This document shows, in pieces, positions 4,873 through 7,829 of a stretch of 7,829 bases of DNA. Under the pieces are notes generated by a model, which had not been told where the DNA came from, made no database searches, and worked only from the letters and a program-made list of their open reading frames with translations. The stretch comes from Faecalibacterium sp. CAG:1138 (GTDB taxonomy: Bacteria > Bacillota > Clostridia > Christensenellales > CAG-917). The first letter of the stretch is position 1, and the number at the start of each line of letters is the position of its first letter. Location: the NCBI GenBank assembly GCA_000434675.1, contig HF988622.1, forward strand, positions 1 through 7,829, in the 5' to 3' direction. The position numbers and the translations under genes are program-made.

Positions 4873-6906
4873 ATGAAAAAAGGACGTATCACAAAAATCG
4901 CTTTGCTCGCCTGTTTGCTCGTGATAGTGCTGACGGCGTTTTCGGGCTGCGGAAAGCAAAACGTAAGAGAAGCAACGTTTTTGCTTAAAAACCGATCGGA
5001 ATGGTCGGAAGCCGCGCTCCGAGAACAAATGGCGGCGGAAAAGGGCGGCGTTACGCTTTTGGAAAACGGCGAAGTCAAGGCGACCGTCGTCTATTCGGAA
5101 GGAGCTTCCGAAAGTCTTATTGCGGCGGCGGACTTTATGGCCGCGACGCTTGAGAGGATGTCCGGTTCGAACGGCGTAAGAACCGCCGTCAAAGGGGGCA
5201 GTGAAAGCGGATTTTCGATATACGTCGGGATGGCCGCAAATTCGGCCGCGATTGATCTTTCGGACGTAAAGGACGACGGATACAGACTGGAAATCAAGCC
5301 CGAAGGTATTTACATAGTCGGCAAAACCGACGACGCCGCGAGAAACGGCGTTTACGACTTTTTGGAAACTCACCTCGAGTGCATGTACGTTTCCCCGGAA
5401 AACACCTACGTTCCGCTTTGCCCGACCGTAAAACTCGCCCTCGAAGAAAAAACGGTGAACCCGACCATAACCTGGAGAAAGGTCTATCAGTACGAGAGCG
5501 TGCAGAACGGCTGGTACGAGCGCCTGAAAATGAACGGAACCATCGTCAAAGAGGGCGAAAACAGCATAGAGCTTTACAACGAGTGGGGCACTTGGTGCCA
5601 TTCGTCGTTCGAGTTCGTGCCTCCTGAAAAATATTTCGACGAGCACCCCGAATATTACGCAAAATTTTTAGGCAAACGCAGATATCAATTCAACGTCTTG
5701 GGGCGAACCTTCCCGACGCACCTTTGCTACACCAACGAGGAAGTTTACCAAATTGCCGAAGCCGAGCTTGTAAAACGCATCGAGGCAAATCCCGAAGTCA
5801 AGTTCTGGGACTTCAGCATAATGGACACCTATTTTGCGACGTGTCGGTGCAAAGAGTGCAAGAAATTCAACAAGGAAGCAGGCAGCGAAATGGGCACGCT
5901 TCTGGCGTTTCTGAACAGACTTGCGGACGCAATCAAGGACGATTATCCGGACGTTTATCTTTCAACGCTTGCCTATCAGAGGGTGAAAAATCCGCCTAAA
6001 AACATGAAATGTGCGCCGAACCTTTGCATCAACGTGTGCGCTTTTCCGGGCACGCAAAGCTATCCTTATTCCACCGAGGGCGGCATCAAGGCAAGCAGGG
6101 AATTTGCAGAAAGAGTGGTTGAATGGGGCAAAATATGCGATAATATCCTCGTTTGGGATTATGTGGTCAATTTTACACACCTCAAACTGCCGTTCCCGAA
6201 CTTTGAATTTCAAAAAGAAAATCTGGAATTTTATCTCGAGAACAACATTCGTTTTGTCTTCCATCAAGGCTCCAGAGAACCTATGGACGAAAACGCCGAA
6301 ATGAGAACCTATCTTTTGTCGCGACAGCTTTGGGATAAGGACGTCGATCTTAAGGCGCTTGCCAAAAAGTACGTTGCCGTCGTTTACGGCGACGCGGCGG
6401 GACTTGTGGAAGAATATATGGACTTACAAAATTCCGCAATGATCGAATCGGGCGTGGATCTCAGCCTGTACGACAACCCTAAAAAGCACAAAAACGGTTA
6501 TCTTGCGCCAAAACTTACCGACAAATATCTTGAGCTTACCGAAAAAATGCTCGAGGTGGCCGAAAACTCCGACACGGTGAACGTGAAAGCGGTAGAAATG
6601 CTTCGTGTAAACGCGCTTTACGCAAAAATGACGGATGCAAGTTGGGATTATAGGGCCAAAAAAGCGGCTTTTGAGGAGTTTAAGGCGCTTTCCGAAAAGT
6701 ATAATTTCACAAAATCGGGCGAAATCGTGGAAATGAGTCGGTTCGTTGAAAAGGATTATCCGAGAACGCTAATTTGGATAGTTTTCAAATACGTGTTGTC
6801 GGTCCTTGGCGGAATTGCCGTTGTCGCGCTTGTCGTTTTGGGCGTCAAATTCGGTCCGAAAATCGTCCGCAAAGCGAAAAACAAACGCCTTTCCACGGCC
6901 AAATAA
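4873..6906 (+). CDS. DUF4838 glycosidase-like lipoprotein with C-terminal membrane helix
   Basis: This is a 677-residue exported protein. The N-terminus has basic residues (K2, K3, R5, K8), a hydrophobic core at 9-23 and a lipobox FSGC with the lipidated cysteine at C26. Phe at -3 is slightly unusual. Residues about 65-170 resemble the alpha/beta domain that precedes the catalytic barrel of GH67/GH20-like enzymes, ending in GYRLEI...GIYIVGKTDDAARNGVYDFLE (from about 136). The DUF4838 region follows, with a CRCKEC cluster (C324, C326, C329), a strand ending ILVWDYVVNF (W428, D429) and LWDKDVDLKALAKKYVAVVYGD. A membrane helix lies at about 634-656, followed by a very basic tail to 677. DUF4838 proteins are predicted sugar-acting enzymes of the cell surface, but no reaction is established. 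The start ATG at 4873 has the purine-rich AGAGGGGA just upstream. Promoter and palindromic operator are at 4809-4845. A lipid anchor plus a C-terminal helix in one protein is uncommon and suggests it is held at both ends. Confidence 0.88.
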   Translation: MKKGRITKIALLACLLVIVLTAFSGCGKQNVREATFLLKNRSEWSEAALREQMAAEKGGVTLLENGEVKATVVYSEGASESLIAAADFMAATLERMSGSNGVRTAVKGGSESGFSIYVGMAANSAAIDLSDVKDDGYRLEIKPEGIYIVGKTDDAARNGVYDFLETHLECMYVSPENTYVPLCPTVKLALEEKTVNPTITWRKVYQYESVQNGWYERLKMNGTIVKEGENSIELYNEWGTWCHSSFEFVPPEKYFDEHPEYYAKFLGKRRYQFNVLGRTFPTHLCYTNEEVYQIAEAELVKRIEANPEVKFWDFSIMDTYFATCRCKECKKFNKEAGSEMGTLLAFLNRLADAIKDDYPDVYLSTLAYQRVKNPPKNMKCAPNLCINVCAFPGTQSYPYSTEGGIKASREFAERVVEWGKICDNILVWDYVVNFTHLKLPFPNFEFQKENLEFYLENNIRFVFHQGSREPMDENAEMRTYLLSRQLWDKDVDLKALAKKYVAVVYGDAAGLVEEYMDLQNSAMIESGVDLSLYDNPKKHKNGYLAPKLTDKYLELTEKMLEVAENSDTVNVKAVEMLRVNALYAKMTDASWDYRAKKAAFEEFKALSEKYNFTKSGEIVEMSRFVEKDYPRTLIWIVFKYVLSVLGGIAVVALVVLGVKFGPKIVRKAKNKRLSTAK

Positions 6907-6926
6907 CCAAAAATCGTGCCGTTTCG

Positions 6927-6955
6927 TTGTCAAAAACGACTTGGTATGATATAAT
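6927..6955 (+). promoter_or_regulatory. Sigma-A promoter of the 7-helix membrane protein gene
   Basis: TTGTCA (6927-6932), a 17-base spacer and a perfect TATAAT (6950-6955) form a strong promoter 21 bases after the DUF4838 stop. The leader is about 21 bases. No terminator separates the two genes, so read-through from DUF4838 is also possible. Confidence 0.75.
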
Positions 6956-6982
6956 ATAAAAATCAAAATTTAAGGATGGATT

Positions 6983-7804
6983 ATGAAAGACGTAAGACTT
7001 GCAATCAGATTCTTCTGGAAGTGGCTTCCCGTCAACAACCTCAACATCATGCTTATGGGCGTGGCAATAGTGCTCCTGACAGTTGGCGGAGCGGTGATGT
7101 TTTCCAGAGAAAAGTTCAAAAAATACGGCGTTATCGCAGGCAAAGTCGTGCTGTTTCTGCTGCTGTTTTATCAGGTGGTTTACGCCATAACTCAATATTA
7201 CGACGAACACAGCCCAATCGGCAGAATTATGCCGTGGAACCCGTCGTCCATAAGCTATTATCTTATGCCGATCGTCGCCATTTTCAACGTCAAACCGCTT
7301 AAGGACACGTCATACACTTTGGGCCTTCTGGCGGGGATTGTGATGACGTTCAGCACTCTGGTCTATTCGCCTATGTGGATAGATTTCTACCAAAACAGCC
7401 TCACCGAATATCCGTTTATGCAGGATATGATTGCCAACGCGCGCATCGCAACGTGGAACAGCATTTCAATGCACGGCGCGCTTCTCGTCGGCGGCGTGTG
7501 GCTGGTTGCGTCCGGCGACTTCAAATATGAACCGAAAAACTGCAAATTCTTCCTTCTGGGGCTTGCGGTGCTGCTTTGCTACGGAATGGTGGGGCATCAC
7601 TTCTTCGTGCCGGACAAAAACGTTTTCTTTATTTTCAAAAACGAATTGCCGTTCGAAATCACGCATATCGACTTCCGTCTCGACTACTGCATTCTGCTTG
7701 CGGCGCTTTTATGGGTGATTTACTACGCGCTCCCGTACGCCGTAAAAAATATACCTCTCCGCATAAAGCAGAAGAAGCTTATCGAAAGCTACTACGGAAA
7801 ATAA
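6983..7804 (+). CDS. Multi-pass (about 7 TM) membrane protein, possibly YwaF/TMEM164-like
   Basis: This 273-residue protein is dominated by hydrophobic helices at about 20-40, 49-69, 88-101, 110-128, 160-177, 188-207 and 234-254. The C-terminal tail is basic (RIKQKK), so it is probably cytosolic. Helix boundaries are estimated by eye. Polar residues in the membrane part include PWN (84-86), N159, H164 in SMHGALLVGG, and GHHFF (204-208), which could form a buried functional site. Length, helix number and an 'HG' motif in a central helix recall the YwaF/TMEM164-type family (TIGR02206), but the match is by impression and function is unknown. The ATG at 6983 follows an AAGGATGG ribosome site (6972-6979). 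It lies 76 bases after the DUF4838 gene on the same strand, with its own strong promoter. It could act with that surface protein, but nothing beyond adjacency shows this. Confidence 0.8.
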   Translation: MKDVRLAIRFFWKWLPVNNLNIMLMGVAIVLLTVGGAVMFSREKFKKYGVIAGKVVLFLLLFYQVVYAITQYYDEHSPIGRIMPWNPSSISYYLMPIVAIFNVKPLKDTSYTLGLLAGIVMTFSTLVYSPMWIDFYQNSLTEYPFMQDMIANARIATWNSISMHGALLVGGVWLVASGDFKYEPKNCKFFLLGLAVLLCYGMVGHHFFVPDKNVFFIFKNELPFEITHIDFRLDYCILLAALLWVIYYALPYAVKNIPLRIKQKKLIESYYGK

Positions 7805-7815
7805 AAAACGAAAAA

Positions 7816-7829
7816 CCGCCACACGGCGG
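7816..7829 (+). terminator. Probable terminator hairpin, cut by the window end
   Basis: CCGCC (7816-7820), loop ACAC, GGCGG (7825-7829) is a perfect 5-bp GC stem preceded by AAAAA and lying 12 bases after the membrane protein stop. The A run before the stem implies a T run just beyond the right edge, which cannot be seen. Confidence 0.6.

Noticed and set aside
4861..5646. 261-codon - strand frame opposite the DUF4838 N-terminus
   Set aside because: It overlaps the signal peptide and ribosome site of the real gene and shows no family motifs.
6926..6940. Small inverted repeat GTTGT...ACGAC after the DUF4838 gene, considered as a terminator
   Set aside because: The stem is only 5 bp with a wobble pair and no T tract, and it overlaps the -35 of the next promoter.

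Overview
The window looks like chromosomal DNA from a Gram-positive-type bacterium, most likely an uncultured gut-associated Clostridia lineage. The reasons are strong Shine-Dalgarno sequences, sigma-A-type promoters with 17-18 bp spacers, compact A-tract/U-tract intrinsic terminators, and protein families common in that group: a secreted Ig-like modular protein, NrnA-type DHH phosphoesterases, a DUF4838 lipoprotein and a DUF2804 protein. This assignment is an inference from style and gene content. There are no RNA genes, insertion sequences, CRISPR arrays or phage genes.

Layout. (1) Positions 3-716, + strand: the C-terminal 237 residues of a large surface or secreted protein with Ig-like and beta-rich modules, closed by a terminator at 748-775. 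(2) Positions 825-3468, - strand: a three-gene operon transcribed right to left. It holds a DHH/DHHA1 phosphoesterase (NrnA-like), a second divergent DHH/DHHA1 phosphoesterase, and SurE. Both junctions are 4-base ATGA stop/start overlaps. The operon has its own promoter (3498-3526) and terminator (778-804). (3) Positions 3577-4683, - strand: a monocistronic DUF2804 gene with its own promoter and terminator. (4) Positions 4684-4872: a divergent promoter region. Its + strand promoter is overlapped by a perfect 12-bp palindrome of the LacI/CcpA operator type. (5) Positions 4873-6906, + strand: a 677-aa DUF4838 glycosidase-like lipoprotein that also has a C-terminal membrane helix. (6) Positions 6983-7804, + strand: a roughly seven-helix membrane protein of unknown function with its own promoter. 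A hairpin at the right edge is probably its terminator, cut by the window end.

How the genes may work together. The DHH-DHH-surE operon reads as the last step of RNA turnover and nucleotide salvage. NrnA-type enzymes take nanoRNAs (and pAp) to mononucleotides, and SurE removes the phosphate from nucleoside monophosphates. The tight translational coupling and the second, sequence-divergent DHH paralogue are the most notable aspects. The DUF4838 lipoprotein, the adjacent multi-pass protein and the divergent DUF2804 gene may form a small carbohydrate- or envelope-related locus under local repressor control, but no function can be read from sequence alone. No clearly new system is evident. The best leads are the paralogue pair, the palindromic operator and the doubly anchored DUF4838 protein.
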